Source: Fibrobacter succinogenes
GTDB lineage: Bacteria; Fibrobacterota; Fibrobacteria; Fibrobacterales; Fibrobacteraceae
Assembly: GCA_902799745.1 (NCBI GenBank)
Contig: CADCBQ010000036.1
Coordinates: forward strand, 18,350 to 82,349
Direction: 5' to 3'
DNA length: 64,000 nt
Shown: one piece after another, positions 26,779 through 34,962 of the stretch
Numbering within the stretch: position 1 is the first letter of the stretch
How the letters are laid out: each line of letters starts with the position of its first letter
Notes under the pieces: model-generated
Databases searched by the model: none
The model's input: the letters and a program-made list of their open reading frames with translations, nothing else
What the model was told of the DNA's origin: nothing
Translations under genes and position numbers: made by a program

Positions 26779-28647
26779 ATGAAAGGGCTTTTGAAATTCT
26801 TTGTTGCAGCGGCCATTTTTACCGGCGTTGCTGTGAGCGATTCCACGAGCTTCGCTATCTATGTGGTGGGTGATTCTACGGTTTGCACTTACAAGGATAA
26901 CGCTTATCCGCAAACGGGTTGGGGACAGGTCCTTGGCTATTTCTTCGATGCGTCTCGAGTGAAGGTGAACAATTACGCCATCGGAGGTCGCAGCTCTAGA
27001 ACATTCATTGAAGAAGGTCGCTTGGACGAAGTCAAGGGCAAACTCCAGAAGGGAGATTACCTTTTCGTGCAGTTCGGTCATAACGATCGCGACTACAGCA
27101 AGGAAGCTCGCTATGTTCCGCCCGCAGATTTCCCGGGATATATCCAGAAGTATGTGGATGCCGCTAAGGCAAAGGGCGCCAACGCGATCTTGATTTCGCC
27201 GATGAACTTGAACGGTAGCCGTAACGTGTTCTCTACCGGCGACAAGAACTACGATGCTCGCGGCATGATGCAGACGGTGGCAAAGAACAACAAGGTTCCG
27301 TTTGTCGATTTGAACATGAAGTCGTACAACACCTACAATACGACTTACAAGAACATGCCGGATTACGTGACACGTTATCTGTACAAGAAACTGGAGAAGG
27401 GCGAATACCCGAATTACCCTGATGGTGTGAACGATGGTACGACTCACTTCCAGGAAATGGGCTCTATGGGACATGCCCAGATGATTTGCGAAGAACTTGA
27501 AGATAACCTCAAGAACAATTCGAATCTCTCTGCCGATGCCAAAGCTGCGCTCACGACGCTTGTTTCCGCCATCAAGAAGCGTTATTCCATTAAGGTGCAG
27601 ACCAACCTTTCGAATTACAACGGCCTCATTACGCAGACCCAGTATTTCCCGGCGGGTTCCCCGATGACACTCCGCGTGACTCCGAACGGCCAGACCTTTG
27701 AAAAGTGGGTGGATGACGACTGTAATGAACTTTCTACCAAGCAGATTTATTACGGCTTCAAGACGAAGGCTCGCAACATTACCTATACGGCGATGTTCAA
27801 GGGCGGTTCTGAATGCAAGAAGATTGCTCATGATAACGAAGATGAGGGCGGAGTCAATCCGACTTCTTCTAGCTCCGAGGGACCGGAATCGTCTAGTTCC
27901 ATTGATCCGAAACTTTGCTTTGACGGTACAGCCGATGCAGCTTGGCCTTCTCCGATTGACATGGCTAGCCCCGAAATTGCGGATGGTTTGACGGAATCGA
28001 ACCACGAAGGATATACGGGCCAGGGCTTCTTCAATATTGAAAATAGCGCTTACAGTGCTGCGACTTACAAGCTGACTTCTGACCAGTCTGCATCTAATGC
28101 CCGCGTCATGATCCGCTATTCGTTCCAAGGCAATTCTAACCGCGATATGAAATTCACGATCGATAACGGAACTTACGATGTGGCTTTCCCCTCGACGGGC
28201 AGTTGGGACAAGTGGGATACCGCTTATATCGAAGATGTCTGGGTGGATGCTCTTGACTTTAAGATGAAGATTGCCTCGACGACAAGTGACGGCGGCCCGA
28301 ATATCGATATGATTGCCTTTGATATGAAGGGAGTGTACCGCACGGGTTGTAAGCCTGCTAAGGTTGAAAACGATGTGGAATCTTCTAGCAGCACGACTTC
28401 TTTTGTGAATCCGGTTGCCATGGGAGCCTCGTTTGATGTTAAAAATCTAAGCGTGACGACACCGGGTGGCTTGATGGAATTCCAATTGATGGATGCCATG
28501 GGCAAAACCTTGAAGCGTGAAGTCCGAAATGTAGCTCCGGGTGCGATTTCTCTGCTTTCTGATGGAGAAAACCTTGCAAAAGGTCGCTATTTTGCAAGAA
28601 TTTCGCTAAATGGGCGACTCTTTTTGCAGCAACCTTTTGTATATTAA
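26779..28647 (+). CDS. Rhamnogalacturonan acetylesterase-like SGNH hydrolase (CE12) with CBM35-like module
   Basis: Secreted esterase removing acetyl groups from rhamnogalacturonan so the PL11 lyase can act. Parts: signal peptide (1-26), SGNH domain with GDSTVC (nucleophile Ser), GGRSSRTF, FGHND and NDGTTHF (Asp-His), InlB-repeat-like domain (about 275-345), Ser-rich linker, CBM35-like module (about 410-525), and C-terminal sorting-type domain. Start 26779 lies 2 bp after the previous gene's stop, so they share a transcript. The predicted protein is 622 aa. It is a paralogue of the frameshifted gene before it, but the sequences have diverged strongly, so not a recent duplication. Confidence 0.9.
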   Translation: MKGLLKFFVAAAIFTGVAVSDSTSFAIYVVGDSTVCTYKDNAYPQTGWGQVLGYFFDASRVKVNNYAIGGRSSRTFIEEGRLDEVKGKLQKGDYLFVQFGHNDRDYSKEARYVPPADFPGYIQKYVDAAKAKGANAILISPMNLNGSRNVFSTGDKNYDARGMMQTVAKNNKVPFVDLNMKSYNTYNTTYKNMPDYVTRYLYKKLEKGEYPNYPDGVNDGTTHFQEMGSMGHAQMICEELEDNLKNNSNLSADAKAALTTLVSAIKKRYSIKVQTNLSNYNGLITQTQYFPAGSPMTLRVTPNGQTFEKWVDDDCNELSTKQIYYGFKTKARNITYTAMFKGGSECKKIAHDNEDEGGVNPTSSSSEGPESSSSIDPKLCFDGTADAAWPSPIDMASPEIADGLTESNHEGYTGQGFFNIENSAYSAATYKLTSDQSASNARVMIRYSFQGNSNRDMKFTIDNGTYDVAFPSTGSWDKWDTAYIEDVWVDALDFKMKIASTTSDGGPNIDMIAFDMKGVYRTGCKPAKVENDVESSSSTTSFVNPVAMGASFDVKNLSVTTPGGLMEFQLMDAMGKTLKREVRNVAPGAISLLSDGENLAKGRYFARISLNGRLFLQQPFVY

Positions 28648-28665
28648 AGGAAAAACGGAGGCTTT

Positions 28666-29112
28666 ATGAAGCTTTTTAAATTGTCTGTGTGTGCTGCTTT
28701 TGCCGCATTTATGTTTACCGCTTGCGACGATTCTTCGTCTGCATCTTCTGATGGTGGCAAGGTCTCTTACGATTGCACCGTGAAAGACGGAGTGAAGGTT
28801 GTTTATCCGAAGGGCGGTGAATCGTTCAAGATGGGTGAAACCATCACGGTGATTTATGGTTCTGATGTCCAGGGCTCTGGCTATCGTTTCTTGTTCAAGA
28901 CTTCTGAAGAAGATGCCGGTGTGGACATGCTTCCTGAATCCGCTGGCCCCGAAAGTCCGGATGGCAAGACTTGCTATGAAACGAAGGTCACCTTTATTGG
29001 TGATGGCGATGATCAGAACGCCGAACCGTCGGAAACTGCAATCATTCGCGTTGTTCCGTACGAAAAGACCGCCAAGGCTGCAAATTCTGGCACCTTCAAG
29101 GTGACTGAATAG
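28666..29112 (+). CDS. Small lipoprotein (148 aa)
   Basis: Lipoprotein signal peptide with lipobox FTAC (Cys20), then an Asp/Ser-rich linker and a single beta-rich domain (VVYPKGGESFKMGETITVIYG) that resembles Ser-Thr-rich/Ig-like surface domains found in Fibrobacter. GGAGG precedes the start. It lies 18 bp after the esterase gene and 2 bp before the epimerase gene. Function is unknown; an envelope-associated protein is clear from the lipobox. Confidence 0.75.
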   Translation: MKLFKLSVCAAFAAFMFTACDDSSSASSDGGKVSYDCTVKDGVKVVYPKGGESFKMGETITVIYGSDVQGSGYRFLFKTSEEDAGVDMLPESAGPESPDGKTCYETKVTFIGDGDDQNAEPSETAIIRVVPYEKTAKAANSGTFKVTE

Positions 29113-29114
29113 TC

Positions 29115-30167
29115 TTGAACGCGACTCTCAAATTTGAAGACACCCCAATCACCGTAGCCCTTGTGGGTTGCGGTGGTTTTATTGGTAGTCACCTTTTGCG
29201 CGCCATTTTCGAACGCACAAGTTGGCGCGTTTTTGGCGTAGACTTGGATTCGTATCGAATTCAGGAATACTTGGCTAATCCGCGTTTTGAATTCTTGAGC
29301 GCAGACCTTGCGGACCCCGAGGTGGTAGCGCGCATTGCGCAGTTCCCGGTGGTGGTGAACTTGGCCGCCATCTGTACGCCCGGTCGCTACATGGCCGAGG
29401 CTGCCGAGGTGATTCGCAGCAATTATGACCACCCGCGTGCTTTGGCCGATGCTTGTGCCAAGAGCGGTAGCTGGCTGATTCATTTTTCGACTTCTGAAAT
29501 TTACGGAAAGACGGCGGCCGATTCGGGGGCACTTCTCGAAGACGAATCCGAGATTGTGCTGGGGCCTGTTTCGGCGAGTCGCTGGAGCTATGCGACTGCA
29601 AAACTCTTGACGGAACGCTACTTGGCTGGGCTTGTTGGCTTGAATTGGACGGTGGTCCGCCCGTTTAATTTTGTGGGCCCTTACATGGACTTTATGCCGG
29701 GGGTCGATGGCGAAGGAATTCCGCGAGTGCTTGCGAATTTTTCGACAGCGCTTGTCCGTGGCGAAACCCTGAAGCTTGTAAACGGTGGTGTGGCAAAGCG
29801 TTGTTTTACCTCGGTGCACGATGCCGTTGACTTTATGTTTAGCGTGTTTGCGGCTGGCGAAAGAGCGCTTTCGCAGGCGTTTAATGTAGGCAATGCCGCA
29901 AACGAAGTGTCTATTGCAGAACTTGCACAACTGATGCGCTCGGTGTACGCTGAGGTCAAGGGAGTTTCCGAAAGTGATGTACCTGGAGTCGAAACGGTTT
30001 CGGGCGAAGATTATTACGGCAAGGGCTACGATGATTCCTTGCGGCGTTTGCCTTCTGTAGAAAAGGCGGAACGCTTGCTCGGTTTTAAGGCGAAAATCTC
30101 GCTTAAAGATGCTCTTGAAGAATCTTTAACTTGGTTTGCTAATCATTATGGGAGCAATGATGGCTAA
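29115..30167 (+). CDS. NAD-dependent epimerase/dehydratase (ArnA/UXS-like)
   Basis: Extended short-chain dehydrogenase. NAD-binding GCGGFIGSHL (about 18-27), Asp in FGVDLD, active-site STSEIYGK with SRWSYATAK (Tyr-x3-Lys), and VRPFNFVGP. It most resembles UDP-glucuronate decarboxylase/ArnA C-terminal domains, enzymes that make UDP-pentoses or 4-keto sugars, but the substrate cannot be fixed. No ATG fits; the start is taken as TTG at 29115, 2 nt after the lipoprotein stop, with AAGGTG upstream. The downstream glycosyltransferase overlaps its 3' end by 8 bp, so the two probably act in one glycan pathway. Confidence 0.85.
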   Translation: MNATLKFEDTPITVALVGCGGFIGSHLLRAIFERTSWRVFGVDLDSYRIQEYLANPRFEFLSADLADPEVVARIAQFPVVVNLAAICTPGRYMAEAAEVIRSNYDHPRALADACAKSGSWLIHFSTSEIYGKTAADSGALLEDESEIVLGPVSASRWSYATAKLLTERYLAGLVGLNWTVVRPFNFVGPYMDFMPGVDGEGIPRVLANFSTALVRGETLKLVNGGVAKRCFTSVHDAVDFMFSVFAAGERALSQAFNVGNAANEVSIAELAQLMRSVYAEVKGVSESDVPGVETVSGEDYYGKGYDDSLRRLPSVEKAERLLGFKAKISLKDALEESLTWFANHYGSNDG

Positions 30168-30915
30168 CGACTATTTTATTTTCATACCCGCCTATAATGT
30201 GGCGGAAACACTCGTCCCGGTTTTGCAAAAAATCTCCGATGAAGTTTGGACCCGTTCAATCGTTTTGGTGATTGACGACGGATCGTCGGATGATACTCAC
30301 GGTGCTTACGAAAATTTTGTAGCGACGCTCGATAACGATAAAAAGTCGCGCCTGCGTTATATGCGCTTTGAACAGAATGCGGGTTACGGGGCGGTTGTCA
30401 AGAAGGGGCTTGCCGAGGGGCTCCGTTCCGGGGCGGAGTTTGTCGCTTGCTTGCATGGTGATGGACAATATCCGGCTGAACAACTGGATGAATTTTTTGA
30501 TTATCTCAAGACGGTCAACAATGTCGATGAGACGGATGAAAGGAAGTATGCCCTGGTGCAAGGCTCGCGTCATTTGACTCGCGGCGGCGCAAAAGCGGGG
30601 AAAATGCCTCTGCATAAGCGCATTGGCGGTGCCTTCTTGACGCTTGTCGAAAATTTGGCGTTCTACCAGAAGTTGACGGACCGTCACAGTGGCTTTATCG
30701 TTTATTCCACGGAATTCTTGAGGACGCTTGAGTTGAATAAATTGAGCACCTCGTTCGATATCGATCTTGAAATTATTTCGATTGCCGATTCTCTGGGGTA
30801 TAAACTGGCGGAACTTCCGATTCCGACCCGTTACGCCGGTGAAAAGTCGAACTTGAATGTGGTTACCTACGGTCTGCGCGTCTTGCGTCAAGTTTTCCGT
30901 CGCTTCGGAGCTTAA
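30160..30915 (+). CDS. Family 2 glycosyltransferase (dolichol-phosphate-mannose synthase-like)
   Basis: GT-A fold: FIPAYNVAETL at the N-terminus, VIDDGSSDDT with the nucleotide-binding Asp, GYGAVVKKGL and the DGQYP motif (DxD-like, metal binding), then DRHSGFIVYS. At 251 aa without C-terminal membrane helices it fits soluble polyprenyl-phosphate glycosyltransferases that load a sugar onto a lipid carrier. Start set at 30160 with GGGAG upstream; it overlaps the epimerase gene end by 8 bp. Confidence 0.88.
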   Translation: MANDYFIFIPAYNVAETLVPVLQKISDEVWTRSIVLVIDDGSSDDTHGAYENFVATLDNDKKSRLRYMRFEQNAGYGAVVKKGLAEGLRSGAEFVACLHGDGQYPAEQLDEFFDYLKTVNNVDETDERKYALVQGSRHLTRGGAKAGKMPLHKRIGGAFLTLVENLAFYQKLTDRHSGFIVYSTEFLRTLELNKLSTSFDIDLEIISIADSLGYKLAELPIPTRYAGEKSNLNVVTYGLRVLRQVFRRFGA

Positions 30916-30931
30916 ATAGGATTTGATACCT

Positions 30932-31759
30932 ATGCATATCGGTTGTCATTTATCATCTTCGGCTGGCTTTTTGGCCATGGGACAAACGGCGCTTTCGATA
31001 GGCGCTGATACCTTTCAGTTCTTTACGCGAAACCCTCGCGGTGGTGCGGCCAAGCCTTTTGATACCGCTGATGCTCAGTCGCTTGTCAAGTTGCTGGATG
31101 ACAATCATTTCGCCCCGATTCTGGCACATGCTCCTTATACATTGAACGCTTGCGCCGCTGATGAAGGCTTGCGTCAATATGCAGTCGATGTCATGAAGGA
31201 TGACATCTGGCGTATGGACCATTTTCCGGGGGCCATGTACAATTTCCACCCCGGAAGCCATGTAAAGCAAGGCGTTGAAGTGGGCGTGGACTTGATATCC
31301 CGTGCGTTGAATCAGATTTTGAATCCGGAACAAAGGACACTCGTGCTGCTTGAAACGATGGCGGGCAAGGGCTCCGAGGTGGGCCGTACTTTTGAAGAAT
31401 TGCGTGCGATTATTGACCGCGTTGAATTGAGCGATAAGCTGGGTGTCTGCCTGGATACGTGCCATGTTTTTGATGGCGGCTATAACATTATTGACGACCT
31501 GGATGGTGTTCTTGAGCAATTTGACAAGGTGATTGGCCTGAAGCGTTTGAAGGCAATTCACTTGAACGATAGCAAGAACCCGATGGGTAGCCACAAGGAC
31601 CGTCACGAGGTCTTAGGGGCGGGTTATATTGGCTTGGATGCGCTCACGCGGGTGGTAAACCATGCGGCGCTGAAGAATTTGCCGTTTTATTTGGAAACTC
31701 CGAATGAATTGCCCGGCTACGCTAAAGAAATCGCCTTGATGCGTGAACGCTCAAAATAA
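30932..31759 (+). CDS. nfo: Endonuclease IV (deoxyribonuclease IV)
   Basis: AP endonuclease that cuts 5' to abasic sites in base-excision repair, with three zinc ions. Motifs: [12 protein letters not shown] at the N-terminus, [59 protein letters not shown] and a final LETPN. All metal-ligand residues appear to be present. Length 275 aa is typical. Start set at the ATG at 30932; the ribosome binding site is weak. Confidence 0.95.
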   Translation: MHIGCHLSSSAGFLAMGQTALSIGADTFQFFTRNPRGGAAKPFDTADAQSLVKLLDDNHFAPILAHAPYTLNACAADEGLRQYAVDVMKDDIWRMDHFPGAMYNFHPGSHVKQGVEVGVDLISRALNQILNPEQRTLVLLETMAGKGSEVGRTFEELRAIIDRVELSDKLGVCLDTCHVFDGGYNIIDDLDGVLEQFDKVIGLKRLKAIHLNDSKNPMGSHKDRHEVLGAGYIGLDALTRVVNHAALKNLPFYLETPNELPGYAKEIALMRERSK

Positions 31760-31765
31760 AAGATA

Positions 31766-31771
31766 TATATT
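31766..31771 (+). promoter_or_regulatory. Predicted -10 box upstream of MoxR gene
   Basis: TATATT sits 6 nt before the ATG of the MoxR gene, with no ribosome binding site in between. Transcription would start at or near the A of the ATG, giving a leaderless mRNA. No clear -35 box. Confidence 0.45.
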
Positions 31772-31777
31772 TAAAGC

Positions 31778-32689
31778 ATGGTAAAAGACTTAATTCATGC
31801 TTTAAATGGGGTGCTGCTCGGGAAGCCCGAGACGGTTGAACTTTTGGTCATGGCGCTGGTGGCCGATGGTCATGTGCTGGTGGAAGATGTCCCCGGCACG
31901 GGCAAGACGACGCTTTCGAAGGCGCTTGCGGCAGCGATTGGAGCTGACTTTGCACGAATCCAGTTTACGCCGGATCTGTTGCCCGCCGATGTGACGGGCG
32001 GTGCCGTATTCAAGGCGAATACGGGTGAGTTTGAAATCAAGAAGGGCCCTGTTTTTACGCAGGTGCTCTTGGCGGATGAAATCAATCGTGCCTCTCCGCG
32101 TACGCAGAGTGCTTTGCTTGAGGCTATGGAAGAACGCCAAGTTTCGTTGGAAGGGGAACGCTACAAGTTGCCGGAACTCTTTATGGTGCTTGCAACAGAA
32201 AACCCGGTGGAATTCCACGGCGTGTTCCCGCTGCCCGAAGCGCAGATGGATCGCTTTATGGTTCGTATTTCGGTGGGGTATCCGACGGCAGAAACGGAGC
32301 TTGATATTTTGCGGGCGCACCGCAGCAGTCGTCCGATTGATTCTGTGCGTGCGGTGACGGTTCCTGGCGAAGTCTTGACGGCACGCGGCCAAGTGCAGCG
32401 GATTCATATTGATGAATCGCTGGAACGCTACATTGTGAGCCTGGTGCAGGCGACGCGTAACGATGGTGGGGTGCGTCTGGCGGCAAGTCCGCGAGCGGGC
32501 ATGAACCTGGTGCGCATGGCGCAGGCGAGTGCGTATGTGAATGGCCGCGATTTTGTGAATCCTGATGACATTCAGCGTGTGTTCTTCCCAGTGATGGAAC
32601 ACCGCGTGTTCGCCAAGGATAGCGGTGACCCTGACGCCAGCAAGAAGATTTTGCAGGGAATTCTGAAACAGGTTGCGATTCCTAAGTAA
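31778..32689 (+). CDS. MoxR-family AAA+ ATPase
   Basis: AAA+ ATPase with Walker A PGTGKTT, the MoxR-typical RIQFTPDLLPADVTG, Walker B LLADEINRASP, sensor ATENP and arginine finger FPLPEAQMDRF. Length 303 aa. MoxR proteins act as chaperones for protein maturation, normally next to a DUF58 protein and a transglutaminase-like membrane protein, which are found here at 33763 and 34959. The usual adjacency is broken by a FISUMP lipoprotein gene. The possible leaderless promoter is just upstream. Confidence 0.93.
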   Translation: MVKDLIHALNGVLLGKPETVELLVMALVADGHVLVEDVPGTGKTTLSKALAAAIGADFARIQFTPDLLPADVTGGAVFKANTGEFEIKKGPVFTQVLLADEINRASPRTQSALLEAMEERQVSLEGERYKLPELFMVLATENPVEFHGVFPLPEAQMDRFMVRISVGYPTAETELDILRAHRSSRPIDSVRAVTVPGEVLTARGQVQRIHIDESLERYIVSLVQATRNDGGVRLAASPRAGMNLVRMAQASAYVNGRDFVNPDDIQRVFFPVMEHRVFAKDSGDPDASKKILQGILKQVAIPK

Positions 32690-32723
32690 TATTGCAAAGA
32701 ATTCGTTTGATAATGGATACTTT

Positions 32724-33752
32724 ATGAAATTTGTATTGCCGTTCTTGGTAGGTTTATTTATTGCTTGTAGTAATGCTGATTATGAGGCTTTAGAAGATTC
32801 TCCTTTTGAAGCTGCCGATAAGGCTGTGCAAGATACGAGTGTCAGTGATGAAAATGAATGGTTTGAACTTGTTGTAAGTTCTAGCAGTGAAAGCTTAATA
32901 GATTCGTTGAATGAAGTGTCTGAGCCATTCCTTGTGTCTAGTAGCAGTAATGACTCTATAATGTATTTGCCGTTAGATGGTGATGCTGAAGAAAGAAAAA
33001 ATGATTCGGTAAGTAATCTTAACGGTGATGAATTGCAAGAATTGGATGGCCATGAATCTGAATTGGATTCGTGGATTCGGAATGTCTCTAGGGAATCTCG
33101 ATTTAATCCCGAAATAAGCTATGATACTTTAGTGGATTCTCGTGATGGTAAGGTTTATAAGACGGTGAAAATCGCTTTTCAAACATGGATGGCTGAAAAT
33201 TTGGATTATGCAGATAGCGTTAAAACGGAAAGCTTGAAAGGTAATAATTGGTGCTATCATAATGATACCATGAACTGTGATGTGGTTGGCCGTTATTATA
33301 CTTGGGCTGCTGCTATTGATTCTGTCGGATTGGCTGAAAACGAAGCGTTAGATTGCGGCTATGGTAAGACATGCTTGATGCCGGACACTGTTTATGGAAT
33401 TTGTCCGCCGGGATGGCATTTGCCAAAGGAAGAAGAATGGTATGCTTTGTTCGATGCCTTGGGTGGAAGGACTGTTGCGGGTAGAGTGCTTAAATCCCAA
33501 AGTGGATGGCTTTATCAAGGAGCTGGAACTGATTCTACTGGATTTTGCGCCTTGCCTGCTGGCAGAAAATTTGTTGATGATTACTTTGATTACGATGGCC
33601 TTATTGCGTATTTTTGGAGCGCCTCGGAGTATACAGAAGATTATGCTCGCTTCATGGGCTTGACCTATGACTATTATTGGGACGCTTTCTTATATACACA
33701 CAAAAAGACTTACGGTTTTTCAGTTCGTTGTATGAAAAACTCTATAAACTGA
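32724..33752 (+). CDS. FISUMP-domain lipoprotein
   Basis: Lipoprotein with lipobox FIAC (Cys15), a long acidic Ser-rich region (about 20-140), then the Fibrobacter succinogenes major paralogous domain (about 150-342): VYKTVKIAFQTWMAENLDY, GRYYTWAAAID, CPPGWHLPKEEEW, a WSASEY core and GFSVRCMKN at the end. The domain is greatly amplified in Fibrobacter and its role is not known. Start set at 32724. The gene is visibly more AT-rich than its neighbours and sits between moxR and the DUF58 gene, so it probably inserted into an older operon. Confidence 0.9.
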   Translation: MKFVLPFLVGLFIACSNADYEALEDSPFEAADKAVQDTSVSDENEWFELVVSSSSESLIDSLNEVSEPFLVSSSSNDSIMYLPLDGDAEERKNDSVSNLNGDELQELDGHESELDSWIRNVSRESRFNPEISYDTLVDSRDGKVYKTVKIAFQTWMAENLDYADSVKTESLKGNNWCYHNDTMNCDVVGRYYTWAAAIDSVGLAENEALDCGYGKTCLMPDTVYGICPPGWHLPKEEEWYALFDALGGRTVAGRVLKSQSGWLYQGAGTDSTGFCALPAGRKFVDDYFDYDGLIAYFWSASEYTEDYARFMGLTYDYYWDAFLYTHKKTYGFSVRCMKNSIN

Positions 33753-33762
33753 ATAAAATCTA

Positions 33763-34962
33763 ATGCTTACTTTAGTTAAATGGCTGTTGAACGCGATTCC
33801 GCGGGCCCCGAAAAAGTCGGGGATTTTGATGGCTGTTTACTTTTGGTGGCTGGATTACTTTACTCCGGCGGGTCGCGCGTTTGCCTCTTTGTTTTTGCTT
33901 GCGATGTTTGCTGGCGCGGTGCCTGGATTTTGGGCGGCCTGGATTTTTGCGGGCATTGATTTCCTGCTTTTCTTGGGGCTTGTCTTTAGTCTATTTGTGA
34001 CAGCGAAGCGGAGCAAGATTTGGGTCGAAAGCGTCTCGGTGAATCGTGTGCGCGAAGGCGAAACGGCTACGGTAACGGCGTATGTGGCAGTGCGCTCGAC
34101 GATTGACTGCGTGACTTTGGGCGCGAACCGTTTGCCGCCCTCGCTTACAGGCTTTGAATCGGACCGCGAGAAGATTAAGAAGGGTGAGCCGCCGCGCAAG
34201 ATGGAATGCCAAGTGCGTACGACGCGCCGCGGCTCCTTTATGCTGAATAAGGTCTCGGCGAATGTGCCTGAAATTATGGGGCTTTTGCGTTGGCCTTATG
34301 GCTTTAACGGCTCGGTAGAATTGCTGGTTTACCCGCGGGCGCTCAAGGTGCTGGAATTTCCATTCCTTACGCAGGGAGCTTCGGGCATGGCTTTTGCTCC
34401 CTTCTTGATGCCAAGTCTTACTCGCGGCATGAATTTTATCGGCGTGCGGCCTTACCGCGAAGGCGATTCCTTGCGTGATTTGCACCATAAAGCTTTTGCC
34501 CGCTACGGAAAGCCTTTCACGAAAGAATTTGAAGTCGAGCGCGGTGCAGGCGTGATTTTGCTCTTGGACACAGCTACTCCGAATTTCAAGTCGCGCCAGT
34601 ACTTGGAACATGCGATTCGTATGACGGCGGCGGTGGGCGAGTGGCTCTTGGACCGCGAAATTCTCGGACGATTCTTTATCGATAGCGAAGAAATTGCCCT
34701 GGATGGCGGTAGCGAAAGCCGCAAGAATTTGTTGGATGCCCTGGCGAGAATTCCGCCCGCATCGCTTGCGCACGCAAAACAGCCCGCACCTTGGGCCCCT
34801 GCGGCGCGCCCGATGGATCCGGTGCTTCGCATCGGGCTTTACGAAAACGATGAACCGCTTGTGAACAAGCATATCGTGGTCGGAACGCCGCCGGCCTCGA
34901 CCGAAGACAAACTGCTGGTGATTTCGCCTGAAGATTGCGACGGCGAAAGGGTAACATTATGA
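33763..34962 (+). CDS. DUF58 / von Willebrand-like protein of MoxR cluster
   Basis: Membrane-anchored protein with two hydrophobic segments (about 38-55 and 58-82), a beta-rich middle, and the DUF58 signature GMNFIGVRPYREGDSLRDLHHKAFARYGKPFTKEF split here as GVRPYREGD and KPFTKEF, then LLLDTA of a vWA-like fold. It is a usual partner of MoxR. Its stop overlaps the start of the transglutaminase-like gene (ATGA), showing translational coupling. 399 aa. Confidence 0.88.
   Translation: MLTLVKWLLNAIPRAPKKSGILMAVYFWWLDYFTPAGRAFASLFLLAMFAGAVPGFWAAWIFAGIDFLLFLGLVFSLFVTAKRSKIWVESVSVNRVREGETATVTAYVAVRSTIDCVTLGANRLPPSLTGFESDREKIKKGEPPRKMECQVRTTRRGSFMLNKVSANVPEIMGLLRWPYGFNGSVELLVYPRALKVLEFPFLTQGASGMAFAPFLMPSLTRGMNFIGVRPYREGDSLRDLHHKAFARYGKPFTKEFEVERGAGVILLLDTATPNFKSRQYLEHAIRMTAAVGEWLLDREILGRFFIDSEEIALDGGSESRKNLLDALARIPPASLAHAKQPAPWAPAARPMDPVLRIGLYENDEPLVNKHIVVGTPPASTEDKLLVISPEDCDGERVTL

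Noticed and set aside
26374..28128. 584-codon frame opposite the esterase genes
   Set aside because: Antisense shadow; esterase motifs on the plus strand explain the sequence.
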